Below, one piece after another: positions 19,635-27,793 of a stretch of 64,000 bases of DNA. Position 1 is the first letter of the stretch, and the number at the start of each line of letters is the position of its first letter. The notes under the pieces are model-generated. The model searched no databases. It worked only from the letters and a program-made list of their open reading frames with translations, and was not told where the DNA came from. This DNA is from Rhizobium sp. 18055 (GTDB lineage: Bacteria > Pseudomonadota > Alphaproteobacteria > Rhizobiales > Rhizobiaceae): contig NZ_CACSKD010000005.1 of NCBI RefSeq assembly GCF_902706285.1, positions 248,001 through 312,000 on the forward strand, given 5' to 3'. A program made the position numbers and the translations under genes.

Positions 19635-20966
19635 TTAGTTGGTGGAGTTCGCGGCTTCGAATTCGCGCAGCTTGGCATTGCCGAGCTTTGCGCCATCGTC
19701 GAGAGCCTGCTGGCCGGTCTTCTTGCCGGTGAGAACGGCTTCCAGCTGCTGGTCGAGAACATCACGGATCTGCGTGAGGTTGCCGAAGCGAACGCCCTTG
19801 GAGTTGTCGGTCGGCGTGCCGCGCATGATCTGCTTGATGGCAATGTCGGAACCCGGGTTCTTGGCGTAGAAGCCCTGCTTCTGGCCAAGCTCGTAGGTGG
19901 CATTGGTGATCGGCAGGTAGCCGGTGAACTGGTGCCAGTCAGCCTGGACTTCCGGCTGCGACAGGTAGGTGAAGAACTTGGCAACGCCCTTGTAGACTGC
20001 CTTGTCCTTCTGGCCGTTCAGCACCCAGAGGGTGGCGCCGCCGATGATCGAGTTCTTCGGGTCGTTGGTGACGGTGTCGTCGTAAGGCATCGGTGCGAAG
20101 CCGACTTCGAAGCCCTTGGCGTTGTTGATGACGCCGGAACGCGAAGCAGACGAGTTCATGTAGACGGCGCACTGTTGCGCGTAGAACATCGGCGCAGCGT
20201 CAGCACCGGCGCTCGGGCCGCCATACTTGTAGACGCCTTCATCCTGCCACTTCTTCAGATTGTCCCAGAACTTGACCTGGTTCGGACCGTTGAAGGTGAA
20301 TTCCGAGTTCATGCCGCCGAAGCCGTTCTGCAGCGTGCCGTAAGGCAGGTTCTGGATAGCCGAGTAGTTTTCCAGGCCAACCCAGGTTGCGCCGTAGGAC
20401 ATGGTGAAGCCGCACTTGGCAGCACCGCTGTCGACGATCTTCTTGCCCATGGTGGCAAGCTCAGCCCAGGTCTTCGGAGCGACTTCAGGATCAAGGCCAG
20501 CCTTCTTGAAGACGTCCTTGTTGTAATAGAGGATCGGGGTGGAGGAGTTGAAAGGCATCGACAGGATGTTGCCTTCCGGATCGGAATAATAGCCGACGAC
20601 TGGGGCCAGGAACTTCGACGGATCCCAGGCTTCGCCTTCGTCCTTCATCAGCTTGTAGACCGGGTAAACGGCGCCCTTGGCGGCCATCATCGTGCCGGTG
20701 CCGACTTCGAAGACCTGAACGATTGCAGGCTGCTGGCCGGCGCGGAAGGCGGCAATGGCAGCCGTCAGGGTTTCAGGATAGGTACCCTTGAAGACCGGCG
20801 TGACGTGGTATTCGGTCTGGCTGTCGTTGAACTTCTGGGCGATCTCTTCGAGCTTCTTGCCGTTCTCGCCACCCATGGCGTGCCACCAGCTGATCTCGGT
20901 TGCGGCAAAAGACGTGGAAGCAGACAAAACGACTGCAGCGGCAGCCAATGAAATCTTCTTGAACAT
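19635..20966 (-). CDS. ugpB: sn-Glycerol-3-phosphate-binding periplasmic protein
   Basis: A 443-residue extracellular solute-binding protein (family 1). The signal peptide MFKKISLAAAAVVLSASTSF is followed by ATEISWWHAMGGENGKKLEE, a segment typical of UgpB. ATG 20966 is set by GGAGAGG. First gene of ugpBAEC; three phased Pho-box heptamers lie 50-78 nt upstream, so expression under phosphate starvation through PhoB is expected. Confidence 0.95.
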   Translation of the reverse strand: MFKKISLAAAAVVLSASTSFAATEISWWHAMGGENGKKLEEIAQKFNDSQTEYHVTPVFKGTYPETLTAAIAAFRAGQQPAIVQVFEVGTGTMMAAKGAVYPVYKLMKDEGEAWDPSKFLAPVVGYYSDPEGNILSMPFNSSTPILYYNKDVFKKAGLDPEVAPKTWAELATMGKKIVDSGAAKCGFTMSYGATWVGLENYSAIQNLPYGTLQNGFGGMNSEFTFNGPNQVKFWDNLKKWQDEGVYKYGGPSAGADAAPMFYAQQCAVYMNSSASRSGVINNAKGFEVGFAPMPYDDTVTNDPKNSIIGGATLWVLNGQKDKAVYKGVAKFFTYLSQPEVQADWHQFTGYLPITNATYELGQKQGFYAKNPGSDIAIKQIMRGTPTDNSKGVRFGNLTQIRDVLDQQLEAVLTGKKTGQQALDDGAKLGNAKLREFEAANSTN

Positions 20967-21015
20967 GAAAAACCTCTCCACCATTGTTGGGGTGAGGACG
21001 CAATAGAGGGCTATT

Positions 21016-21044
21016 GTGACACCTCAGTAACGGTTTCATGACAG
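21016..21044 (-). promoter_or_regulatory. Tandem Pho box upstream of ugpB
   Basis: Three heptamers resembling PhoB half-sites lie in one orientation at an exact 11-nt period on the minus strand: CTGTCAT (21044-21038), CCGTTAC (21033-21027) and GTGTCAC (21022-21016). The first is a perfect match to the E. coli consensus half-site and the third differs at one position plus the permitted final C. They sit ~50 nt before the ugpB start, as expected for a PhoB-activated promoter. Confidence 0.82.
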
Positions 21045-21089
21045 CCGGATTACAAATTTTCGGCAGGCTTACCCAGCTAAGGACGTGCT

Positions 21090-21458
21090 TCAGAAGGCAT
21101 CGGGCAGATGCCGTGGCCATTTCCCGGGCACGATGGCAACGATGTCGTAGCGTTGCGACAGACCGGCCTGGTCGCGCTGGCGGGCCAGCCAGAGGTCGCT
21201 GGCGTTGCGGATGCGCGTCTGCGCGGCATGGGAAACGGCATCGACGGCGCTGGCTTCATTGCGCCTTGCCTTGACCTCGACGAAGACGGCGAGATCGCCT
21301 TTGCGGGCGATGATGTCGATCTCGCCAAGCCTTGTTCGATAGCGCAGGGCGACGATGCGATAGCCTTTGAGGAACAGATAGAGAGCAGCCAGATATTCGG
21401 AGAGATGGCCCCGACGCAGCGCCTTGCGGCGATTGCTGGCAGCGTCCCTATCGGCCAT
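21090..21458 (-). CDS. YraN family (UPF0102) nuclease-like protein
   Basis: A 122-residue protein with the conserved nuclease-fold motif GEIDIIARKGDLAVFVEVKAR; E/D...EVK is the pattern of restriction endonuclease-like folds, although no activity is established for the family. It overlaps the 3' end of rsmI by 11 nt and is translated with it. Gap to ugpB is 123 nt and holds the Pho box. Confidence 0.93.
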   Translation of the reverse strand: MADRDAASNRRKALRRGHLSEYLAALYLFLKGYRIVALRYRTRLGEIDIIARKGDLAVFVEVKARRNEASAVDAVSHAAQTRIRNASDLWLARQRDQAGLSQRYDIVAIVPGKWPRHLPDAF

Positions 21459-22368
21459 CGCCGGCCTTCCTGTCGAGCAGGCGCTGGTAGAGTTCCTTGC
21501 GGGGGAGACCGGTCATGCGGGCGGCTTCGGCTGCGGCCTTGGCGGTCGGCATGGACTGCGAGAGGTCGGCGAGGATGGCATCGACGTCGGCCTGCTCGAC
21601 GGGACGCTCCGGCGGTGGGCCGACCACAAGCACGATCTCGCCCTTGACGTTATCGACCTCGGCGTAATGCGCGGCGAGTTCGGCCAGCGTGCCTCTGCGG
21701 AACTCCTCGTAGGTCTTGGTCAGTTCGCGGCAGACGGATGCCTGTCGATCGCCGCCGAGCACGTCTGCCGCGGCAATGAGGGTGGCGCCGATGCGGTGCG
21801 GGGATTCGAAGAACATCAGCGTTGCGGGGGCTGCGGCAAATTCCGACAGCCGGTCGCGGCGGGCCTTGTCCTTGGTCGGCAAGAAGCCGGCGAACAGGAA
21901 GGCGTCGTTGGGCAGGCCGGAACCGACAAGGGCTGCCAGCGGCGCCGAGGCGCCGGGAATGGGAATGACACGATAGCCGGCCTCGATCGCCGACTGCGCC
22001 AGCCGGTAGCCGGGATCGGAGACCAAAGGAGTCCCGGCATCGGAGACCAGCGCCACGGACTTGCCCTGTTCGAGCGCTGCGAGCAGCCGTGGGCCAGCCT
22101 CGTCGGCATTGTGTTCGTGGTAGGCGTAGGGGCGGTTCTGGATGCCGTAGCGATCGAGCAGGACGCGGGTGACGCGGGTGTCCTCGCAGGCGAGCACATC
22201 GGCGCCAGCCAGGGTTTCCAGCGCGCGCAGGGTAATATCGCCGAGATTTCCGATCGGCGTGGCGACGAGATAGAGCCCCGGCTCCTGCGGGCGGGCGGGA
22301 ACGGCCATGTTGTGCAGGCGGAAGCTGCGCTGCCGGCCGCCATCGGGTGTCGCGTCGTCATTCTTCAA
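21448..22368 (-). CDS. rsmI: 16S rRNA (cytidine1402-2'-O)-methyltransferase
   Basis: A 306-residue tetrapyrrole-methylase-fold enzyme that 2'-O-methylates C1402 of 16S rRNA in the decoding centre. Motifs are LYLVATPIGNLGDITLRALE, CEDTR, LVSDAGTPLVSDPG and GASAPLAAL. I take the TTG at 22368, preceded by AAAGGG 9 nt away; an ATG at 22308 is the fallback and would still keep the whole domain. Overlaps yraN. Confidence 0.94.
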   Translation of the reverse strand: MKNDDATPDGGRQRSFRLHNMAVPARPQEPGLYLVATPIGNLGDITLRALETLAGADVLACEDTRVTRVLLDRYGIQNRPYAYHEHNADEAGPRLLAALEQGKSVALVSDAGTPLVSDPGYRLAQSAIEAGYRVIPIPGASAPLAALVGSGLPNDAFLFAGFLPTKDKARRDRLSEFAAAPATLMFFESPHRIGATLIAAADVLGGDRQASVCRELTKTYEEFRRGTLAELAAHYAEVDNVKGEIVLVVGPPPERPVEQADVDAILADLSQSMPTAKAAAEAARMTGLPRKELYQRLLDRKAGDGR

Positions 22369-22637
22369 GATATGTGTGCCCTTTCTGGCTTCCGGCCTTT
22401 ATGGGCGAGCCCATGCTCTTCAGCAAGGGGCAGGACTTCGGCGCGGGCTGCGATTTCTGTTAGCATCTGCAGCGAAATCGCCAATTGCAGGGGCGCGCGC
22501 CTTCGCGCCTCTTGCATTCGGTCGCTAAATTCTGCCATTTTGCCGGTCCACTCATCCGGTCCCAGGTTCTGGGCAAAGGCATTCCAGGGGCGCGGGGTTC
22601 GCGCCCGGGCAGTAACGGTCGAAAGCGGTAGCATCCC

Positions 22638-23756
22638 ATGCGTATTACTATTGAGCGGTCCAACCTTTTGAAGTCGCTGAACCACGTTCACCGCGTGGTC
22701 GAACGCCGCAACACCATACCGATCCTGTCCAACATCCTGCTGCGCGCCGAGGGCCAGAACCTCGACATGAAGGCGACCGACCTCGATCTCGAAGTGACGG
22801 AAGCGACGCCGGCCAATGTCGAGCAGGCAGGCGCCACCACTGTTCCCGCGCATCTGCTCTACGACATCGTGCGCAAGCTTGCCGACGGCTCGGAAGTGCT
22901 GCTTGCCACCAGCACCGACGGCGGATCGATGACGGTGCAGTCCGGCCGTTCGAAGTTCTCGCTGCAGTGCCTGCCGGAATCCGACTTTCCTGACCTGACC
23001 GCCGGCACCTTCAGCCACACCTTCAAGCTGAAGGCGACGGACCTGAAGATGTTGATCGATCGCACCCAGTTCGCGATCTCGACCGAAGAGACCCGCTACT
23101 ATCTGAACGGCATCTTCTTCCACACGATCGAAAGCGAAGGCGACCTGAAGCTGCGCGCCGTGGCCACCGACGGCCACCGCCTTGCCCGCGCCGACGTCAA
23201 GGCGCCGTCGGGCTCCGAGGGCATGCCCGGCATCATCATTCCGCGCAAGACGGTCGGCGAGTTGCAGAAGCTGGTCGATAATCCCGAAGCGATGGTTACC
23301 GTCGAAGTGTCGGACGCCAAGATCCGCCTGTCGATCGGCAATATCGTGATGACCTCGAAGCTGATCGACGGCACCTTCCCCGATTACCAGCGCGTCATTC
23401 CTGCCAACAACGACAAGGAAATGCGCGTCGATTGCACCAGCTTCGCACAGGCTGTCGACCGCGTATCGACGATCTCGTCCGAGCGTGGCCGCGCCGTTAA
23501 GCTGGCACTGTCCGACGGACAGCTGCTGCTCACCGTCAACAACCCAGACTCGGGCAGTGCAACGGAAGAAGTGGCTGTCGGCTACGACACCGACGCCATG
23601 GAAATCGGCTTCAATGCCAAGTACCTGCTCGACATCACTGCGCAGCTTTCCGGCGATCAGGCGATCTTCCTGTTGGCCGACGCCGGTTCGCCGACGCTGA
23701 TCCGCGACACGGCCGGTGACGATGCGCTCTACGTGCTGATGCCGATGCGCGTCTAG
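22638..23756 (+). CDS. dnaN: DNA polymerase III beta subunit (sliding clamp)
   Basis: A 372-residue beta clamp; three repeated clamp folds of ~120 residues, N-terminal MRITIERSNLLKSLNHVHRVVERRNTIPILSNILL and the C-terminal YVLMPMRV peptide typical of DnaN. It rings DNA and tethers polymerase III. As in other rhizobia it is not beside dnaA. The 269-nt gap upstream, between divergent rsmI and dnaN, should carry both promoters. Confidence 0.97.
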   Translation: MRITIERSNLLKSLNHVHRVVERRNTIPILSNILLRAEGQNLDMKATDLDLEVTEATPANVEQAGATTVPAHLLYDIVRKLADGSEVLLATSTDGGSMTVQSGRSKFSLQCLPESDFPDLTAGTFSHTFKLKATDLKMLIDRTQFAISTEETRYYLNGIFFHTIESEGDLKLRAVATDGHRLARADVKAPSGSEGMPGIIIPRKTVGELQKLVDNPEAMVTVEVSDAKIRLSIGNIVMTSKLIDGTFPDYQRVIPANNDKEMRVDCTSFAQAVDRVSTISSERGRAVKLALSDGQLLLTVNNPDSGSATEEVAVGYDTDAMEIGFNAKYLLDITAQLSGDQAIFLLADAGSPTLIRDTAGDDALYVLMPMRV

Positions 23757-23864
23757 CGCGTCGCTTTTGCCGTTCATACTTTGTCGATTGCGACGCTTGG
23801 CCTTGTTTTAGCGCCGTTTGCCTGCACATAAGCATGCAGCATTTGCTGCACGAAGGAGAACGGT

Positions 23865-24458
23865 ATGGCTTTGCGCCTGAAGGAACGTCTGGGCAAGAAG
23901 TTCGACGAGGAAATCCGCTTCTTCAAGGGCATGATGCAGGGGCCGAAGACCGTCGGCTCCATCGTCCCGACCTCGTCGATCACGGCGCGGAAAATGGCGA
24001 GCATCGTCAATCCGAATTCGGGCCTGCCGGTTCTGGAACTCGGGCCGGGAACGGGCGCCATCACCAAGGCCATTCTCAACCGCGGCGTGAAGCCGGAAAA
24101 GCTGGTGGCGATCGAGTATTCGACGGATTTCTACGAGCATCTGGTTCGGCTTTACCCGGGCGTCAACTTCATCAATGGCGATGCCTTCAACCTCGAAAAG
24201 ACGCTTGCCCATATGGAAGGGCAGAAGTTCGATTCCGTGGTTTCAGCGGTACCGCTGCTGAACTTCCCGATGCAGGCGCGCATCGCCATGCTGGAAAGCG
24301 TGCTGGACCGCCTCCCACTCGGCCGGCCATTGATCCAGATCTCCTATGGGGTGGTGTCGCCGATCATTGCCCGGCCGGATCGCTACCACATCCAGCATTT
24401 CGACTTCATCGTCCGCAACATTCCGCCGGCGCATCTGTGGATTTACCGGCGCGGCTGA
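23865..24458 (+). CDS. pmtA: Phospholipid N-methyltransferase
   Basis: A 197-residue SAM-dependent methyltransferase of the rhizobial PmtA type that methylates phosphatidylethanolamine three times to phosphatidylcholine at the inner membrane. The N-terminus FDEEIRFFKGMMQGPKTVGS and SAM motif LELGPGTGAITKAIL are characteristic. GAAGGAG precedes the ATG. It heads a tight run pmtA-histidine phosphatase-pyrF with 1-nt gaps. Phosphatidylcholine is needed for rhizobial and Agrobacterium host interactions. Confidence 0.95.
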   Translation: MALRLKERLGKKFDEEIRFFKGMMQGPKTVGSIVPTSSITARKMASIVNPNSGLPVLELGPGTGAITKAILNRGVKPEKLVAIEYSTDFYEHLVRLYPGVNFINGDAFNLEKTLAHMEGQKFDSVVSAVPLLNFPMQARIAMLESVLDRLPLGRPLIQISYGVVSPIIARPDRYHIQHFDFIVRNIPPAHLWIYRRG

Positions 24459-24459
24459 G

Positions 24460-25047
24460 ATGTTCGGCCTCTACATCACCCACCCGCAGGTGAAGATCGA
24501 TGCCGATATCCCCGTGCCGAAATGGGGATTGTCGGAGCTTGGCGCCAGCCGCACCCGGCAGGCTGCAACAGGCCCCTGGGCGGCACAGCTGAAGCGGATC
24601 ATCTCCAGCGACGAGACCAAGGCGATCGAAACCGCCGCGATCCTTGCTGCCGCCTCCGGCATCGAAGCCGAGATCGTCGAGGGCATGCACGAGAATGATC
24701 GCTCCGCCACCGGCTTCCTGCCACCGCCGGAATTCGAGAAGGCGGCAGACTGGTTCTTTGCCAATCCGGATCAAAGCTTTCGCGGCTGGGAGCGGGCGAT
24801 CGATGCGCAGCGGCGGATCGTCTCCGCGGTCGAGCATATTCTTGCCGGCCACGATGCCAGCCAGCCGATCGCCTTCGTCGGCCATGGCGGCGTCGGGACG
24901 CTGCTGAAATGCCATCTGCAGGGCCGGCCGATCGGGCGGGACCGCGACCAGCCGGCGGGTGGCGGCAATCTCTATGGTTTCCGTCTTGCAGATCGGCGGC
25001 TATCATGCGAGTGGACCCCTATCGAAGACTGGCAAGGATGGATGTGA
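24460..25047 (+). CDS. Degenerate histidine phosphatase family protein
   Basis: A 195-residue protein of the histidine phosphatase superfamily. It keeps the first catalytic histidine (H8, in LYITHPQV) and the second (H142, FVGHGGVG), but the RHG arginine is replaced: the motif reads T7-H8-P9. The start ATG 24460 lies 1 nt after the pmtA stop and its stop is 1 nt before pyrF, so it is cotranscribed. Activity may be altered or lost; substrate unknown. Confidence 0.82.
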   Translation: MFGLYITHPQVKIDADIPVPKWGLSELGASRTRQAATGPWAAQLKRIISSDETKAIETAAILAAASGIEAEIVEGMHENDRSATGFLPPPEFEKAADWFFANPDQSFRGWERAIDAQRRIVSAVEHILAGHDASQPIAFVGHGGVGTLLKCHLQGRPIGRDRDQPAGGGNLYGFRLADRRLSCEWTPIEDWQGWM

Positions 25048-25048
25048 G

Positions 25049-25756
25049 ATGGACGCACGCGAGCGGCTGATCGTCGGACTGGATGTTCCAACGCTTGGCG
25101 AGGCCGAAAAGATGGTCTCGACGCTTGGCGACAGTGTCTCCTTCTACAAGATCGGCTACCAGCTGGTTTTTGCCGGCGGGCTGGAATTTGCCCGCGACCT
25201 CGCCAGGGACGGCAAGAAGATCTTCCTCGACATGAAGCTGCTCGACATCGACAACACGGTCGCCTCCGGCGTCGAGAACATCGCCAAGATGGGCATGTCG
25301 ATGCTGACGCTGCACGCCTATCCAAAAGCGATGCGGGCCGCCGTCGAAGCCGCCAGGGGATCGGGCCTCTGCCTGCTCGGCGTCACCGTGCTGACCTCGA
25401 TGGACGAGGCCGATCTGGCGGAAGCAGGCTATAGCGGCGATCCGCGCTCGCTGGTGCTACGCCGCGCCGAACAGGCCCGCGCAGCCGGCATGGGCGGCAT
25501 CGTCTGCTCGGCCGAAGAGTCCCAGGCCGTTCGCGAAGTGGTCGGTCCCGACATGGCGATCGTCACGCCGGGCATTCGGCCAACCGGCAGCGACCGTGGC
25601 GACCAGAAGCGGGTGATGACGCCCTACGACGCGTTGAAAGCCGGATCGACGCATCTCGTCGTCAGCCGCCCGATCGTCAAGGCTGATGACCCGAAGCAGG
25701 CGGCCAAGGCCATTCTCGACGAAATGGTCAGCGCGCTCTGGCCTGCCAACCGCTAA
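25049..25756 (+). CDS. pyrF: Orotidine 5'-phosphate decarboxylase
   Basis: A 235-residue TIM-barrel enzyme that decarboxylates OMP to UMP, the last step of pyrimidine synthesis. Signature [13 protein letters not shown] holds the catalytic Asp-Lys-Asp array, and [16 protein letters not shown] is the phosphate-binding loop. ATG 25049 begins the conserved [14 protein letters not shown]; it follows the previous stop by 1 nt. Confidence 0.97.
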   Translation: MDARERLIVGLDVPTLGEAEKMVSTLGDSVSFYKIGYQLVFAGGLEFARDLARDGKKIFLDMKLLDIDNTVASGVENIAKMGMSMLTLHAYPKAMRAAVEAARGSGLCLLGVTVLTSMDEADLAEAGYSGDPRSLVLRRAEQARAAGMGGIVCSAEESQAVREVVGPDMAIVTPGIRPTGSDRGDQKRVMTPYDALKAGSTHLVVSRPIVKADDPKQAAKAILDEMVSALWPANR

Positions 25757-25788
25757 TCAAACATCAAGCTGTCTACGGAGGAAAAGTC

Positions 25789-26076
25789 ATGGCCAAGGGA
25801 TACTGGATCGCCCGCGTCGATGTGCGCGACGCCGAGCGCTACAAGGATTACGTGGCTGCCGCCAAGCCCGCCTTCGAAAAGTACGGTGCCAATTTTCTCG
25901 CCCGCGGCGGTCCGCTGACCGAGCTCGAGGGCAAGGCGCGGGCACGCAATGTCGTCATCGAGTTCCCGTCGATGCAGCATGCGGTCGATTGCTACAACTC
26001 GCCGGAATACCAGATCGCGGCGAAGATCCGCCAGGAAGTCGCCGATGCCGAAATGGTCGTCGTCGAGGGCGTTTGA
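25789..26076 (+). CDS. DUF1330 family protein
   Basis: A 95-residue dimeric alpha/beta-barrel (DUF1330) protein: MAKGYWIARVDVRDAERYKDYV at the start and the conserved FPSMQHAVDCYNSPEYQ later. GGAGGAAAAG gives a strong ribosome site. It may be read through from pyrF (32 nt gap). Family function is unknown. Confidence 0.92.
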   Translation: MAKGYWIARVDVRDAERYKDYVAAAKPAFEKYGANFLARGGPLTELEGKARARNVVIEFPSMQHAVDCYNSPEYQIAAKIRQEVADAEMVVVEGV

Positions 26077-26184
26077 GCCAGATCAAAGTCCCGAGATCGT
26101 TGGTGCGATAGGTCTTTTCGTCGCACCCCGATTGGGCTAAGACGAAATACCCGCCATCCAAATCAGCTTCCCGAGGAACCTGCC

Positions 26185-27165
26185 ATGACACTTGCCAACC
26201 TGCCGCCGCTCGTCACCGTGTTCGGAGGCTCCGGCTTCGTCGGCAGGCATGTCGTTCGGGCGCTGGCAAAGCGCGGCTACCGCATCCGCGTTGCCGTGCG
26301 CCGTCCCGATCTCGCAGGCTTCCTGCAGCCGCTCGGCAATGTCGGCCAGATTTCCTTCGTGCAGGCGAACCTGCGCTATCGCAACTCGGTCGATAGTGCC
26401 GTCGAGGGTGCGTCCTACGTCGTCAACTGCGTCGGCATCCTGTTCGAGGCCGGCCGCAACTCGTTCGAGGCGGTCCAGGAATTCGGCGGCCGCGCGGTTG
26501 CGGAAGCTGCCCGTGGCGTCGGCGCCAAGCTGATCCACCTGTCGGCGATCGGCGCCAACGGCACATCCGATAGCAGCTATGCCCGCACCAAGGGCCGCGC
26601 CGAGGCGGCGATCCACTCGATCGTGCCTGACGCCATCATCTATCGCCCGTCGATCGTGTTCGGCCCCGAGGACAACTTCTTCAACAAGTTCGCCGGCATG
26701 GCCCGCACGGCCCCCGTGCTGCCGCTGATCGGCGGCGGCAAGACCAAGCTGCAGCCGGTCTACGTCATCGACGTGGCGGAAGCCGTGGCCAAGGCTGTCG
26801 ACGGCCAGGTTGCAGGCGGCAAGATCTATGAACTCGGCGGCCCCGAAGTGCTGACCTTCCGCGAATGTCTCGAGGCCATGCTGAAATCGACGGCGCGCAC
26901 CAACAGGTTTGTATCGTTGCCCTTCGGCGTTGCGTCGCTGCTCGGCAGCGTTGCATCGATGATCCCGCTGATCGCACCGCCGATCACCGCCGATCAGGTT
27001 CGCCTGCTGAAGAAGGACAATGTGGTTTCCAAGGAAGCCGAGGCCGAAGGCCGGACGCTGAAGGGCCTCGGCATCATGCCAACGATGGTGAGCTCGGTGC
27101 TCGATTCCTACCTCGTGCATTTCCGCCCGCACGGCCAGTATACCGGCACCGGCAAAGCCGCCTGA
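26185..27165 (+). CDS. Complex I NDUFA9-like NAD(P)-binding protein
   Basis: A 326-residue atypical short-chain dehydrogenase/reductase related to the mitochondrial complex I accessory subunit NDUFA9, common in alphaproteobacteria. The Rossmann motif GGSGFVGRHVV (residues ~12-22) binds the nucleotide and YARTKGRAE (~130) replaces the usual YxxxK. It probably stabilises or assembles complex I at the inner membrane. Followed by an intrinsic terminator. Confidence 0.92.
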   Translation: MTLANLPPLVTVFGGSGFVGRHVVRALAKRGYRIRVAVRRPDLAGFLQPLGNVGQISFVQANLRYRNSVDSAVEGASYVVNCVGILFEAGRNSFEAVQEFGGRAVAEAARGVGAKLIHLSAIGANGTSDSSYARTKGRAEAAIHSIVPDAIIYRPSIVFGPEDNFFNKFAGMARTAPVLPLIGGGKTKLQPVYVIDVAEAVAKAVDGQVAGGKIYELGGPEVLTFRECLEAMLKSTARTNRFVSLPFGVASLLGSVASMIPLIAPPITADQVRLLKKDNVVSKEAEAEGRTLKGLGIMPTMVSSVLDSYLVHFRPHGQYTGTGKAA

Positions 27166-27187
27166 TCTGCGGCTGAATATCTGATCG

Positions 27188-27226
27188 ACAAAGCCGCTCG
27201 CGGAGTCCGCGGGCGGCTTTGTTCAT
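27188..27226 (+). terminator. Intrinsic terminator after the NDUFA9-like gene
   Basis: ACAAAGCCGC (27188-27197) pairs with GCGGCTTTGT (27213-27222), enclosing a further CGCGG/CCGCG stem, ~22 nt after the stop. Confidence 0.8.
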
Positions 27227-27242
27227 TAGGAACTACCGATGA

Positions 27243-27346
27243 AAAAATAGGCGGAATCGTTGAGCTTTTGGCCGTTTTGGCCGCTCGGACGTTGCATAAA
27301 AGTCGCATGGAAAATTTAGCGGAATTAACAGGAAATTTAGCCGGAA
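27243..27346. repeat. Spaced direct repeats before the small-peptide gene
   Basis: AAAATTTAGCGGAA (27311-27324) and GAAATTTAGCCGGAA (27332-27346) are near-identical, 21 nt apart, and a weaker copy AAAAATAGGCGGAA lies at ~27243. They sit 100-200 nt before a small exported peptide gene and could be activator or repressor half-sites. Confidence 0.45.
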
Positions 27347-27449
27347 CGTTTATTGCTATTTGTCATTCCTCTGACTACACACCCCGCGCGTCTGTGCTTG
27401 GACTCAGCGCCTCACACTGGCGCGCTTAACGACTTGAAAGGTTTCTTTG

Positions 27450-27602
27450 ATGGGTAGGTCAATCGCGCTTCTTTTTGCGTGTGCGGCGCTGGTTATTCTG
27501 GCCGGCTCCTTCATGGCACCTGGTTCGGTCGCCGCCGTGAAGGGCGAATGCTCGCCAGCCTATGGCGTAGATCCCTGCGAAACCGGCTCGATCCCCCAGT
27601 AA
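27450..27602 (+). CDS. Small exported peptide (50 aa), unknown
   Basis: A 50-codon gene with a convincing signal sequence: MGRSIALLFACAALVILAGS, then a mature part with two cysteines (GECSPAYGVDPCETGS) that could form one disulfide. AAAGG lies 10 nt before the ATG. The mature peptide would be only ~20 residues. I do not recognise a family. It could be a lipoprotein-like or host-directed peptide, or simply a fast-evolving envelope peptide. Direct repeats lie upstream. Confidence 0.6.
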   Translation: MGRSIALLFACAALVILAGSFMAPGSVAAVKGECSPAYGVDPCETGSIPQ

Positions 27603-27604
27603 CA

Positions 27605-27632
27605 AAAAACCGGCGTCTTGGCGCCGGTTCTG
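27605..27632 (-). terminator. Intrinsic terminator for uppP (minus strand)
   Basis: AACCGGCG (27608-27615) and CGCCGGTT (27622-27629) form a perfect 8-bp stem; read on the minus strand it is followed by TTTTTTG, so it terminates transcription arriving from uppP. It also lies just after the small-peptide gene on the plus strand and may stop both. Confidence 0.82.
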
Positions 27633-27753
27633 TCTGCGGGCAGACCCTTCCATCACAGCATCGCCATCGCCCTCATTCTCGCACCTGTGGCGGGAAGCCA
27701 GACATGGCGCGTCTATGCGGTGAAAAGCCTCTGCTGCGCTGGGCGACTTCAGT

Positions 27754-27790
27754 GCGCTGGACCGCTGTGACGAGCACAGCGGTCCAGCGC
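27754..27790. repeat. Perfect 16-bp inverted repeat at the uppP 3' end
   Basis: GCGCTGGACCGCTGTG (27754-27769) and CACAGCGGTCCAGCGC (27775-27790) are perfect complements around ACGAG, ending 4 nt from the uppP stop. No U-tract follows on either strand; the U-rich terminator is 120 nt further. It may stabilise the uppP mRNA 3' end or be a mobile palindromic element. Confidence 0.9.
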
Positions 27791-27793
27791 CAA

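Noticed and set aside
22369-22637. Replication origin next to dnaN
   Set aside because: No dnaA and no cluster of DnaA boxes; rhizobial dnaN is normally away from oriC.
27323-27337. TTAA-N7-TTTA as a CtrA site before the small-peptide gene
   Set aside because: The second half-site is not TTAA, so the match is below what chance gives in AT-rich DNA.
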